Positions 34,351 through 42,790 of a DNA stretch of 59,376 bases are shown here, piece after piece. Both the position numbers and the translations under genes were made by a program. Every line of letters begins with the position of its first letter. Within the stretch, counting starts at the first letter, position 1. Location of the stretch: the NCBI GenBank assembly GCA_020631395.1, contig JAHDHI010000024.1, forward strand, positions 1 to 59,376. Direction: 5' to 3'. The notes under the pieces were generated by a model. It was given only the letters and a program-made list of their open reading frames with translations, did no database searches and was not told the DNA's origin. Source of the DNA: Bizionia sp. (GTDB lineage: Bacteria; Bacteroidota; Bacteroidia; Flavobacteriales; Flavobacteriaceae).

Positions 34351-36339
34351 TCATCGAACAATTACTTTTTTCACAACAGCATGACCTTTTTCATTATGGA
34401 GCTGAATGAAATACATTCCTTTGGATAAATTGGTTATTGAATAAAGAGTTGAGGATTCCAAGTTTTTTTCGCTTTTCACCTCTTTACCCAACAAATCATA
34501 AATCACGTAACCTCCAACTCCTTTCCCGGTCAAATGAATCGTCCCATTTGATGGATTGGGGAAAATCTTGATTGATTCCAAAGCACTCTCTTCAGGAACA
34601 GACAACACCAACCCTGTCGTAGTAAATGTGGAACTCGTCCAGTTTGGCATCTCAGTAGGCCAACCTGTTGTATTTTCATCTATTCCCACTCGTACGCGCC
34701 AAAAATATTGTGTAGCCACTTCCAATTCCATAGGCAATGTCATCGATTGCTCAATGGCCGTATTCCCAGTTCGTATTTCTGTTGCCAATTTACTTGAATC
34801 CAAATGATTGTATACAATGTTCAGAAATTCTGGATCCGTAGCCAACTGGACATGCATCAAAACTCGACCATCATAATCTTGTGAATTGCCTGGCCCTTGA
34901 TATCTGGTCTCTCTAAAATTTGACTTCCACGACAGGCTAATGTTAGAAACGGCCAACTCAGATTCATTATCCGGATATACAATGGTTGTTGGATCTGGAG
35001 CAGGTTTGAATGCATATACTGGAGACCAGATACCTCCTTGTTCCCTAACTCTCCATACGAAGATATTGTGACGTCCCGTGGTTGCCCAATCGTTGGTCTG
35101 GCTTAATGTCGATGAGATGTCCAAACTCGTGGTCGAAACAGTTTCATCAATTAATGGATTGTTAAAATTATTGATATCACTAATATAACTAACCTGAACC
35201 TGATATAGGGAAGCACTTGGTATTTCTCCCCACATCAATTCCAATTCATCTTCTTGAACACCTTTGGCATTTTGCCTTGGTGAAATCAAAGCAGGAAATA
35301 TGGCAGGTGTATCCACTATGAAATTGCTCACCGTACTCCAACTGCTTTGTCCATTCGGATTTCCGGCCTTCACCCTCCAATAGTATTGTTCTCCATTTAC
35401 AAGGTTATAGGCATGAAATACAGGCAAGGACAATTCCTCTACCATCATGATTGATGAAAAATCTGTTTCTGTAGATATTTCAATGGTATAACTCGTACTT
35501 CCGGGACTAGGCTTCCAAAACAACATTGGAGAGGTAGACTTGATACTAGGTTCTTCCAATTCCACTTGAGTAGGTGCATTTATTATTGCATCATAACATT
35601 GAAGCTTCGTTTGAAACCTTGTATCATTCTGAGTATGCAGGTATTTTAAATCCCTTTTGTCACAATAAGACATTATATCTCCTGTCTTACCCTCTCCAAG
35701 CATGCATGATGCAGCCTGTCCAATCTCTTCATGAGGATGCTTCCCTCCCATGTTATGTCCCATTTCGTGAAGAAAGACTTGTGGAGGAATATTACCCAAA
35801 TCCATCATGGTGGATTCAGTAAATTCATAGGACAACGCATAGTTGCTGGAACTGGAACATGATGTATTGATTAAGCCTGCACTACCACCGGAAGCACTTG
35901 TGATGTAATGGGTATAATCACGCTCCACACTTCCATGGTTTGTTGCCCAGTAGTTTGTGAAATCTCCTGGATTTCCATAATTCTCAGGAGTTTCCCTAAC
36001 ATCAATGAAAACCAAACTCAATGTAACGTTGAATTCTCTCATCGTCACCTTGGAAGCTTCATTGATCAAATTATAGGCGTACCATTTGGCAAGATCATTA
36101 TCACTATTCAATTTTAGATATAAATCGTTACCAAAATCGATCGCAATTTTCAGGTCTCTCAAATCTCCAGTCCAGGACTCAGTAGAGGGTCGAATAACCG
36201 ATTCAACTGAAGTTACCAACGAAGATGTCATGGAAGAATTGTTTTCTTCCGCATAAGGGGTGCAATTGGACCATGTTGGTTCTTGACCATAGCAAAAAAT
36301 GCTACCCAACATGACAAAAGCAAGTAAATGTGCTTTCAT
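34351..36339 (-). CDS. Secreted metzincin metalloprotease with T9SS sorting domain
   Basis: A 662-residue exported protease with a signal peptide at 1-18 (ending CYGQ). The catalytic domain (about 60-260) resembles M12B/reprolysin-like enzymes: the zinc motif FLHEMGHNMGGKH (HExxHxxGxxH) near residue 195, a Met-turn in DIMSYC near 220, and several Cys. Two or three fibronectin-III-like modules follow (SPMLFWKPSPGSTSYTIEIS; ELMWGEIPSASLYQVQVS; WRVRVG segments), which commonly bind surface polymers. A T9SS type A sorting domain closes the protein (IKIFPNPSNGTIHLTG ... GMYFIQLH). Expected role: surface or released protein degradation. About 500 bases upstream lack another gene. Confidence 0.9.
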   Translation of the reverse strand: MKAHLLAFVMLGSIFCYGQEPTWSNCTPYAEENNSSMTSSLVTSVESVIRPSTESWTGDLRDLKIAIDFGNDLYLKLNSDNDLAKWYAYNLINEASKVTMREFNVTLSLVFIDVRETPENYGNPGDFTNYWATNHGSVERDYTHYITSASGGSAGLINTSCSSSSNYALSYEFTESTMMDLGNIPPQVFLHEMGHNMGGKHPHEEIGQAASCMLGEGKTGDIMSYCDKRDLKYLHTQNDTRFQTKLQCYDAIINAPTQVELEEPSIKSTSPMLFWKPSPGSTSYTIEISTETDFSSIMMVEELSLPVFHAYNLVNGEQYYWRVKAGNPNGQSSWSTVSNFIVDTPAIFPALISPRQNAKGVQEDELELMWGEIPSASLYQVQVSYISDINNFNNPLIDETVSTTSLDISSTLSQTNDWATTGRHNIFVWRVREQGGIWSPVYAFKPAPDPTTIVYPDNESELAVSNISLSWKSNFRETRYQGPGNSQDYDGRVLMHVQLATDPEFLNIVYNHLDSSKLATEIRTGNTAIEQSMTLPMELEVATQYFWRVRVGIDENTTGWPTEMPNWTSSTFTTTGLVLSVPEESALESIKIFPNPSNGTIHLTGKGVGGYVIYDLLGKEVKSEKNLESSTLYSITNLSKGMYFIQLHNEKGHAVVKKVIVR

Positions 36340-36765
36340 TTTTTTATGATTAGGTTAATAAATTGATTAAAATTCAATGTCATCCATTCATACCTCGACA
36401 TAAGCTACGACCTCCCTTCTGTATCCTTAATCTTCTTTTGCGATGTCGTATTTTGTTTGTACTATAATGGTTGGGTATATCATTTATTTACGAAAAAACC
36501 AACCACAAAGATTTCGTGATAAAAAATAGAGTTGCGACCAAGCCTCATTGACTTGTCCAAGAAAAGTCAATAAAAAATAATCACCAGATAAAACTTTCGA
36601 ATGAAAGAATCTAGTAAACAGACAGATAGCAAAGTAACATATTTATTTTTAAATCACATCATTTGTAATTTTCATACTACTACATCTCTTTCACCAAAAG
36701 ATACATTAACAGTCATTCATACCTCTATTTATACTAAGTTGTTAGACTCAATATCAAAAAAAAAA
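36340..36765. other. Intergenic stretch without a recognisable gene
   Basis: A/T-rich DNA between the 5' end of the metzincin gene and the terminator of the dihydrolipoyl dehydrogenase gene. The open frame from 36601 runs across the terminator and into lpd antisense and has no family features. I see no clear promoter box, repeat or RNA gene. A run of 14 A (36756-36769) is the T tract of the lpd terminator. Confidence 0.5.
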
Positions 36766-36792
36766 AAAAGCGAACCTTATTGGTTCGCTTTT
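36756..36792 (-). terminator. Terminator of lpd
   Basis: A perfect 11-bp stem (AAAAGCGAACC with GGTTCGCTTTT) around a 5-base loop. On the minus strand it is followed by a T run of about 14 bases, making it the strongest terminator in the window. Confidence 0.9.
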
Positions 36793-36835
36793 CAATTTTG
36801 TCATAAATCCCCTTTCCTCAAAAAGAAGGATGAAT

Positions 36836-38236
36836 TTAAATATGCAATGCTCTATCATCTGTTGCCGCCAAAGCTGCTTCTTTGATGGCTTCAGTAAACG
36901 TTGGATGCGCATGTGACATTCTTGACACATCTTCTGCACTAGCTCTAAATTCCATAGCAACAACTGCTTCGGCTATCATATCGGCAGCACGTGCCCCAAC
37001 CATATGCACTCCTAGGATTTCATCGGTTGTCTTGTCTGCAAGAACTTTTACAAACCCATCCAAATCCATACTAGCCCTACTTCTACCCAATGCTCTCATT
37101 GGGAACTGTCCAGCCTTGTATTCCACTCCTGCTTCCTTCAGCTCCTCTTCAGTCTTACCGACAGCAGCAACTTCAGGCCATGTGTAAACGACACCAGGAA
37201 TCAGGTTGTAATCTATATGTGGTTTTTGTCCTGCCAATGTCTCAGCAACGAAAACACCTTCTTCTTCCGCCTTGTGAGCCAACATTGCTCCTTTTACCAC
37301 ATCTCCAATTGCATATATGTTACTCGCAGATGTCTGTAAATGGTCATTTACTTCAACTTGTCCGCGATCTGTCAACTTCACTCCTGCAGCCTCGGCATTC
37401 AAACCATCCGTATAAGGACGACGTCCAACGGAAACTAGACAATAATCTCCCCTAAATTCTACTTCTACTCCTTTTTTGTTGTCAGCTTTAACGACAACTT
37501 CATCTCCAACGCGCTCAACGGATTTCACCTTGTGAGACGTATTCATCTTGAATTTTTGTTTCTTCAAGACCTTGTTTAACTCTTTGGACACGCCAGAATC
37601 CATGGTAGGAACTATTCTGTCCATATATTCTACTACAGAAACATCAGCTCCTAGTCTTTTGTAAACTTGACCAAGCTCCAAGCCAATAACTCCTCCTCCA
37701 ATTACGATCAAATGCTTAGGTATTTCTTTAAGCTTCAATGCTTCGGTTGAAGTGATAATACGTTCTTTGTCAATATTTATGAATGGTAAGCTCGATGGCT
37801 TGGAACCTGTTGCAATGATGGTATTCGTAGCCTCGATCTCTACAGTTTCCTTTCCAGCAATAGAAATGTGCGTAGCATCTTTGAAACTTCCCAAACCTTC
37901 ATAAACGTCAATTTTGTTTTTCTTCATCAAGAAATCTATCCCTCCTGTCGTTTGGTCTACGACAGATTGCTTACGAGCAATCATTTTTTCAAGATTTACC
38001 TTGATGTCTCCAGGGATTTCGATACCATGCTCTTCAAAATGCTTTATGGCATCCTCATAGTGATGTGATGAATCCAAAAGCGCCTTGCTAGGAATACAAC
38101 CAACGTTTAGGCAAGTACCTCCCAGTGTTGGATATTTTTCGATTATCGCAGTTTTCATACCTAGTTGTGCACAACGTATCGCTGCTACATATCCTCCAGG
38201 TCCTGAGCCTATAACGGCTACATCGTATTTACTCAT
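36836..38236 (-). CDS. lpdA: Dihydrolipoyl dehydrogenase (E3)
   Basis: 466 residues from the ATG at 38236 (MSKYDVAVIGSGPGG); the upstream in-frame residues have no family match. This flavoprotein reoxidises the lipoamide of pyruvate, 2-oxoglutarate and branched-chain dehydrogenases and of the glycine cleavage system. Seen: the FAD dinucleotide motif GSGPGG, the redox disulphide GGTCLNVGCIPSK (Cys42, Cys47), the NAD motif GGGVIGLELGQ mid-protein, IYAIGDV, and the C-terminal active-site HAHPTFTEA with the His-Glu pair. All catalytic residues are present. It stands alone with its own promoter box (38300-38307), a hairpin in the leader and a strong terminator. Confidence 0.95.
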   Translation of the reverse strand: MSKYDVAVIGSGPGGYVAAIRCAQLGMKTAIIEKYPTLGGTCLNVGCIPSKALLDSSHHYEDAIKHFEEHGIEIPGDIKVNLEKMIARKQSVVDQTTGGIDFLMKKNKIDVYEGLGSFKDATHISIAGKETVEIEATNTIIATGSKPSSLPFINIDKERIITSTEALKLKEIPKHLIVIGGGVIGLELGQVYKRLGADVSVVEYMDRIVPTMDSGVSKELNKVLKKQKFKMNTSHKVKSVERVGDEVVVKADNKKGVEVEFRGDYCLVSVGRRPYTDGLNAEAAGVKLTDRGQVEVNDHLQTSASNIYAIGDVVKGAMLAHKAEEEGVFVAETLAGQKPHIDYNLIPGVVYTWPEVAAVGKTEEELKEAGVEYKAGQFPMRALGRSRASMDLDGFVKVLADKTTDEILGVHMVGARAADMIAEAVVAMEFRASAEDVSRMSHAHPTFTEAIKEAALAATDDRALHI

Positions 38237-38265
38237 AAATAAGTATTTTTTATTAATAAGGGTTC

Positions 38266-38278
38266 CCACCTCAGGTGG
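38266..38278. other. Short palindrome in the lpd leader
   Basis: CCACC-TCA-GGTGG, a 5-bp inverted repeat with a 3-base centre, lies 30 bases before the lpd ATG and downstream of its promoter box. It would form a small hairpin in the mRNA leader, or could be an operator. Confidence 0.4.
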
Positions 38279-38299
38279 AAATAATAAAATTAATTTTAG

Positions 38300-38307
38300 C
38301 AAAAGTA
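38300..38307 (-). promoter_or_regulatory. -7 promoter box for lpd
   Basis: Reads TACTTTTG on the minus strand, an exact TAnnTTTG match, about 64 bases before the ATG. Confidence 0.5.
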
Positions 38308-38415
38308 CAATTTTGAATGCTGAATTACGAATAGCAAATGACGAATTTTACACCTTGTCCATTTTTATTCCGGGTGCTACTAAAAAGTGACGTGATTTTT
38401 GGTTCGTCTAGATCG

Positions 38416-39057
38416 CTAAAAGCTGAAATCCGAAGAAGGGAAACCCAACATTTCACCCATTCCCACTGTAAACAACCAACAACCATAGATGGCATGCTCG
38501 ATACTTACCAGCAATGTGGATTTCGTCCTTTGAAAGGTGAATGCAAACAACAACCCTCCCAAAAAGGTTAGAATGATCACCAAGGTGTTTCTAAAAAACA
38601 AATGTGCCAATGAAAATACCACGGCATTTATAAAGAGAAGTTGCCTTTTATTCTTGAACAACACTTCATATCGCTGAAAATAAAACGTCCTGTATATCAA
38701 TTCTTGAGGATACACAGAAAACACACTATAGATGAAAAGAATCTTGATCCACAGTTCTGGATTTTGCCTCAACACGACGAAAAGATCCGATGATTTTGTA
38801 AAATAGACATAGACGGAGGTCAAAATTGCAATGCCAAATAATTTTATGGTTGCGTTTCTGAAAAAAAGCTTCCACCCCAATCCCTTGGCAATTTTGAACT
38901 TGTTTTTTTCTATTTTCAATAGCACAAAAACGATGTATACGAATCCCAACAATCCTATTGTCATTTTAACCCAAATGGGATACTCCAATGTGAAGCTTAT
39001 CGGAATCACAATGAAAATAAGAAAGAACTCGGTAAGTTTGTAGGTTATGGATTGCAT
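38416..39057 (-). CDS. CPBP-family intramembrane protease
   Basis: A 213-residue membrane protein with about six hydrophobic helices. The CPBP (CAAX protease and bacteriocin-processing, Abi/Rce1) signature is present: motif 1 QELIYRTFYFQRYE (one Gln where many members have a second Glu, as in EExxxR), motif 2 FSLAHLFFRN with the metal-binding His, FLGGLLFAFTFQRTKS, and SIEHAIYG with the last His. Members cut peptides inside the membrane or contribute to bacteriocin immunity and processing. It follows the Lrp-type regulator gene on the same strand after 71 bases. The substrate is unknown. Confidence 0.82.
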   Translation of the reverse strand: MQSITYKLTEFFLIFIVIPISFTLEYPIWVKMTIGLLGFVYIVFVLLKIEKNKFKIAKGLGWKLFFRNATIKLFGIAILTSVYVYFTKSSDLFVVLRQNPELWIKILFIYSVFSVYPQELIYRTFYFQRYEVLFKNKRQLLFINAVVFSLAHLFFRNTLVIILTFLGGLLFAFTFQRTKSTLLVSIEHAIYGCWLFTVGMGEMLGFPSSDFSF

Positions 39058-39128
39058 AACTTAAAAGTACTATTTTTCATGGAAAAGCATTGCCTCATTT
39101 TGTTCTCTTTTCTAGAGTTATAGTCAAA

Positions 39129-39587
39129 TTATACGCTAATGGCTGTAGTGTGTTTCACTTCATTGATCATGAACATGCTATGCGTGCTACCTATATGGCT
39201 TATCGAAGTTAGTTTTTTCACCATGAAATTGCGAAAAGCTTCCATGTCCTTCACCAACACTTTCAACAAATAATCATAATCCCCACTAATATGATAACAC
39301 TCCGTTACTTCTTCTAAATTTGCCACTTCCCTTTCAAATTTAACCACATAGTTCTGAGTATGTTGAGATAATTTTATATGACAAAATGCAACAAAGGATT
39401 TATCTATTTTCTCCTTTTTTACCAAAGCCACATAACGATCTATAACTCCCTGATTTTCAAGCTTTTTAATACGCTCGTAAATTGCCGTTACGGATAAGTT
39501 TAATTTGTTTGACAGTTCTTTGTTAGTTTTCTTACTGTCATTTTGCAATAAGGTTATTAGCTTTTTGTCGATGGAATCAAATTGCAT
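39129..39587 (-). CDS. Lrp/AsnC-family transcriptional regulator
   Basis: 152 residues, the standard size. The N-terminal winged helix-turn-helix (residues 1-50: DKKLITLLQNDSKKTNKELS, then LSVTAIYERIKKLENQGVI) is followed by the RAM effector-binding domain (CHIKLSQHTQNYV; VTECYHISGDYDYLLKVLV). Family members form octamers or dimers that sense amino acids. The gene is divergent from the flavin monooxygenase/PLP enzyme/OsmC operon across 153 bases, the classic layout for local control, so an amino acid such as methionine is a plausible effector (inference). Confidence 0.93.
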   Translation of the reverse strand: MQFDSIDKKLITLLQNDSKKTNKELSNKLNLSVTAIYERIKKLENQGVIDRYVALVKKEKIDKSFVAFCHIKLSQHTQNYVVKFEREVANLEEVTECYHISGDYDYLLKVLVKDMEAFRNFMVKKLTSISHIGSTHSMFMINEVKHTTAISV

Positions 39588-39692
39588 AATTGAAAAATTT
39601 TCTATTGAAAAAGATATTTGCTCTTGTTTTTAATAAAAAAAACTACAATAGATATATATAATAGTTTTATAATCTAAATATAGCATATTTTA

Positions 39693-39723
39693 TTGATTAA
39701 CATTCAGTTTAAACATAAATTTG
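39693..39723 (+). promoter_or_regulatory. Promoter of the monooxygenase-PLP enzyme-OsmC operon
   Basis: A -33 TTG (39693-39695) and a -7 box TAAATTTG (39716-39723, exact TAnnTTTG) are separated by 20 bases, the best-formed promoter in the window. The ATG follows 17 bases after the box, so the leader is very short. An Lrp-type regulator is encoded divergently. Confidence 0.7.
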
Positions 39724-39740
39724 CCTATTAATTATTTTTC

Positions 39741-40835
39741 ATGAAGGATTTCATTATAATTGGAGCAGGTCAAGCTGGGTTGTCCATGGCATATTATTTA
39801 AAAAAACAAAATCAAGACTTCTTGATCGTAGACGCAAATTCAGAAACAGGGGAGCCATGGTTAAAGCGCTGGGATTCTTTGAAGTTGTTTACTCCATCTG
39901 AGTTCAACAACTTACCTGGATTTCCTTTCCCTCATAAAAAAGGGCATTATGCCAGCAAATACGAAGTAGCCGATTATTTGAAGGCCTTTGTTTCAAAGTT
40001 CGACATTCCCATTGCCTTCAATCAAAAGATCGTCAATCTAAAGAAAGAAGGAGATCACTTTACAATCAAGAGTAAAGATGAAACCTTCAAGGCAAAAAAT
40101 GTCGTAGTCTCCACTGGTCCTTTTCACACACCTTTCACACCTCCTTGTCATCAAAACATAGCCAAGGACATCGTACAAATTCATAGTGAACACTACAAAA
40201 GCCCAAAGCAACTACAAGATGGAGATGCTTTGGTTGTCGGTGCTGGTGATTCTGGAGTACAAATTTTGGAAGAAATATCCAAAACCAATAGATCCGTGTA
40301 TTTTTCAGGAACAACCAACATAGCGACACTACCTCAAGAATTCTTGGGAAAAACATTGTGGTGGTGGTTTAAAAAAATAGGGTTCTTGAATGCCAGCAAA
40401 CATTCATGGGTTGGAAAAAGAATTATAAACGGAAGGCAACCCGTAATTGGAACAGATGTCAAAAAGTTATTTAAAAAGCCCAACATACATTGTGTTGGAA
40501 GAACGCTGGATGCCACAAATAAAGAAATAGTCTTTGAAAAGGAAACTATTTCATCCATTAGAAACATCGTATGGGCCACTGGATTCAAACCTAACTTCAA
40601 TTGGATAGAAGGCGAACAATTGGACACCAACAGCTACCCGAAGAATTATAGAGGGGTTAGCCAAATAAAAGGTTTGTATTACTTGGGACTGCCTTGGCTA
40701 CACACTAGAGGGTCTGCGACACTTGGAGGTGTAAAGAAAGATGCCGAATATCTGAGCAATTATATTTTAAATGATGCCACAATAGCAAACCCCTCTTTAA
40801 AAGAAAAGAAAAAAGAACAATTAGTCTCCATATAA
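39741..40835 (+). CDS. Flavin-containing NAD(P)H-dependent monooxygenase
   Basis: A 364-residue class B flavoprotein monooxygenase. Seen: the FAD motif IIIGAGQAGLSMAYYL (Gly8, Gly10, Gly13), an ETGEPWLKRWDSLKLFTPSEF segment typical of the single-component FMO group that includes ArsO- and YUCCA-like enzymes, the NADPH motif VVGAGDSGVQILEE near residue 165, and ATGFKPNF near 285. Such enzymes add oxygen to sulphur, nitrogen or carbonyl groups. Followed after 12 bases by a Cys/Met-type PLP enzyme and then OsmC, it may oxidise a sulphur compound produced or used by that pathway (inference). No signal peptide. Confidence 0.88.
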   Translation: MKDFIIIGAGQAGLSMAYYLKKQNQDFLIVDANSETGEPWLKRWDSLKLFTPSEFNNLPGFPFPHKKGHYASKYEVADYLKAFVSKFDIPIAFNQKIVNLKKEGDHFTIKSKDETFKAKNVVVSTGPFHTPFTPPCHQNIAKDIVQIHSEHYKSPKQLQDGDALVVGAGDSGVQILEEISKTNRSVYFSGTTNIATLPQEFLGKTLWWWFKKIGFLNASKHSWVGKRIINGRQPVIGTDVKKLFKKPNIHCVGRTLDATNKEIVFEKETISSIRNIVWATGFKPNFNWIEGEQLDTNSYPKNYRGVSQIKGLYYLGLPWLHTRGSATLGGVKKDAEYLSNYILNDATIANPSLKEKKKEQLVSI

Positions 40836-40847
40836 AATAACCTGAGA

Positions 40848-42125
40848 ATGAATGACAAAAAAGATATTTGGTTAAATGATTTGAAACGCAAAAGGGAAAA
40901 GGGGCCAACGCTTCAACCTGAATCTCATGCTGAATTCAAGGATTCCACAAAATCTGTACATGCTGGGCAATATAACGACCCAAATACCAATGCCTTGGGC
41001 ACACCTATCTATCAATGCTCTACATTCTACTTGAATGAATCATCCTACAAAGCCATAGAAGAAGGTCGTGGTAGAGATGAAATGATATATTCCAGATATG
41101 GCAATCCTTCACAATGGAGCGTTCAAGAAAAACTGTCATCATTGGAAAATGCAGAGAGTTCCATAGTTTTTGCATCTGGCATGGCAGCGATTTCATCGAC
41201 ATTGCTGGCTATCTTGGACAAAGGTAGCCATGTAGTATCATCGAGAGACATATATGGTGGCACCTATAATTTCCTTTATGAAGACCTATACCGTTATGGC
41301 ATGTCCGTTACTTTTACTTCCCCAACAGACATGGGTGCCATTGAAGCGGCTATACAAGACGACACGAAAGTTCTATACTTTGAGGCATTGACAAATCCTT
41401 TGTTAAAGATAACACCATTGGAGGATTTGGTTGCTTTGGGGAAAAAATACAATTTAAGAGTCATAATAGACAATACATTTCTAACACCATACAATGTCAA
41501 AGCATTGGATTTGGGAGTAGATTTGGTTGTGAATTCTGCAACGAAATACTTGAATGGACATTCCGATCTCATTGGAGGAACCGTATCCGGGTCTCGTAAG
41601 CTCATAGATCGCATCTGGCCTCAGATGCTAAAGAATGGAGGTTCAATGGATCCACATGCTTGCTTTTTATTGGAGCGGAGTTTGAAGACATTTGCACTTA
41701 GAATGAGAACGCATAACGAAAATGCATTGCAACTAGCCAATTATCTCGAATCGCATGGCAAGATAAAAAGAGTCTATTATCCGGGGTTGGCATCCCATGG
41801 CCAACATGGTTTGGCAAAATCTCAAATGAAAGGAAGATATTCAGGAATGATAAGTTTTGAAATTGAAGGAGGAAATGAGAATGCCCACTGCCTGTTGAGT
41901 CATTTGAAATTACCCAAGGAAGCGACTAGCCTCGGAGGAGTGGAAAGCTTAATTTCCCTACCATACAATACTTCACAAGCTTCTCTTACCAAAGAGCAAC
42001 AAAAAGCCATAGGCATCAACGAAGGCCTTATTCGCCTGTCTGTAGGCATTGAGGACATTGAAGATTTAATAGCAGATTTCGAACAAGCAATAAACAACGT
42101 ATTTAAAAAACAAACTGTATGCTAA
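40848..42125 (+). CDS. Cys/Met metabolism PLP-dependent enzyme (gamma-lyase/synthase family)
   Basis: A 425-residue enzyme of the trans-sulfuration family. Residues 1-35 are an extra charged N-terminal extension; the core then begins STKSVHAGQYNDPNTNALGTPIYQ. Seen: YSRYGNPSQWSVQEKL, SGMAAISSTLL, the PLP-contacting Asp in IIDNTFLTPYN, the Schiff-base Lys233 in NSATKYLNGHSDLIGG, and LGGVESLISLP with RLSVGIEDIEDLI at the end. Possible activities are methionine gamma-lyase, cystathionine gamma-lyase/synthase or homocysteine-forming sulfhydrylase. The Cys that marks classic methionine gamma-lyases after the LYG motif is Gly here (IYGGTYNF), so the exact reaction is open. Its stop overlaps the OsmC start by 7 bases. 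Confidence 0.88.
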   Translation: MNDKKDIWLNDLKRKREKGPTLQPESHAEFKDSTKSVHAGQYNDPNTNALGTPIYQCSTFYLNESSYKAIEEGRGRDEMIYSRYGNPSQWSVQEKLSSLENAESSIVFASGMAAISSTLLAILDKGSHVVSSRDIYGGTYNFLYEDLYRYGMSVTFTSPTDMGAIEAAIQDDTKVLYFEALTNPLLKITPLEDLVALGKKYNLRVIIDNTFLTPYNVKALDLGVDLVVNSATKYLNGHSDLIGGTVSGSRKLIDRIWPQMLKNGGSMDPHACFLLERSLKTFALRMRTHNENALQLANYLESHGKIKRVYYPGLASHGQHGLAKSQMKGRYSGMISFEIEGGNENAHCLLSHLKLPKEATSLGGVESLISLPYNTSQASLTKEQQKAIGINEGLIRLSVGIEDIEDLIADFEQAINNVFKKQTVC

Positions 42126-42670
42126 ACAACATAAACATTTCCGGACTTAGCGAATTTGCCAATGAAGTAAAGGAAGACCGCAACGAAGGCAACGCATCCT
42201 ATGGCATCGCCCTTGACTGGGTTAGCGGAACAAAGACAATGGTAAAAACCAAAAATATGGTTTTAGGCAATCATAAGATTGTGAGAGACTTTGAGTTTGT
42301 CATAGACGAGCCCTCTCAATTGCTTGGAGCCAATCATGCTCCCAACCCTGCAGAATACATGTTGGGAGGTTTGGCCGGTTGCATGGCTGTTACGTTCATG
42401 GCTGGGGCTACGGCAATGAACATTGAAATAAACAAATTGAGAATCGAAATAGATGGCAAATTGGATCTAAATGGTTTTTTGGGAATTGACAATGAGACGA
42501 ATGTTGGCTTTCCCGAATTGAAATTCATTTTCCATGTCGATGGCAATGGAACTCAAAAAGACTACAAGAAACTGATAGAACGCGTAACTAAACATTCTCC
42601 AAACTTCAATACGATGAAGAATGAAGTAAGAATGATTGGAGAATTGAAAACCAAAGCCCCATCCAATTAG
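42119..42670 (+). CDS. OsmC-family protein
   Basis: A 183-residue OsmC/Ohr-fold protein. Seen: the family helix with the first redox Cys, AEYMLGGLAGCMAVTFMAGA. At the second conserved position, where peroxidases have a Cys-Pro pair, the sequence is THSPNFNTM (Ser-Pro), so the resolving Cys is missing. A two-Cys peroxidase cycle is therefore unlikely; it could use an external thiol, or act on sulphur compounds by another route. It is the last gene of the operon, overlaps the PLP-enzyme gene by 7 bases, and is followed by a strong terminator. Confidence 0.85.
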   Translation: MLNNINISGLSEFANEVKEDRNEGNASYGIALDWVSGTKTMVKTKNMVLGNHKIVRDFEFVIDEPSQLLGANHAPNPAEYMLGGLAGCMAVTFMAGATAMNIEINKLRIEIDGKLDLNGFLGIDNETNVGFPELKFIFHVDGNGTQKDYKKLIERVTKHSPNFNTMKNEVRMIGELKTKAPSN

Positions 42671-42696
42671 AACCATGTTTTCAAATTGAAAAAATA

Positions 42697-42723
42697 AAAG
42701 CCTAAAGGTTTCTTTAGGCTTTT
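42697..42723 (+). terminator. Terminator of the monooxygenase-OsmC operon
   Basis: A perfect 12-bp stem (AAAAGCCTAAAG with CTTTAGGCTTTT) with a 3-base loop, ending in TTTT, 26 bases after the OsmC stop. Confidence 0.85.
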
Positions 42724-42790
42724 GTAGGTGGTTGCTTCCTTAAAAGGAAGAGGTCGACTAATTTCTGAGTGTGATTCGGGGTATTTTCTT

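Noticed and set aside
36601-36885. 94-residue plus-strand open frame upstream of the lpd end
   Set aside because: It runs through the lpd terminator and into lpd antisense, has no family match and no promoter box.
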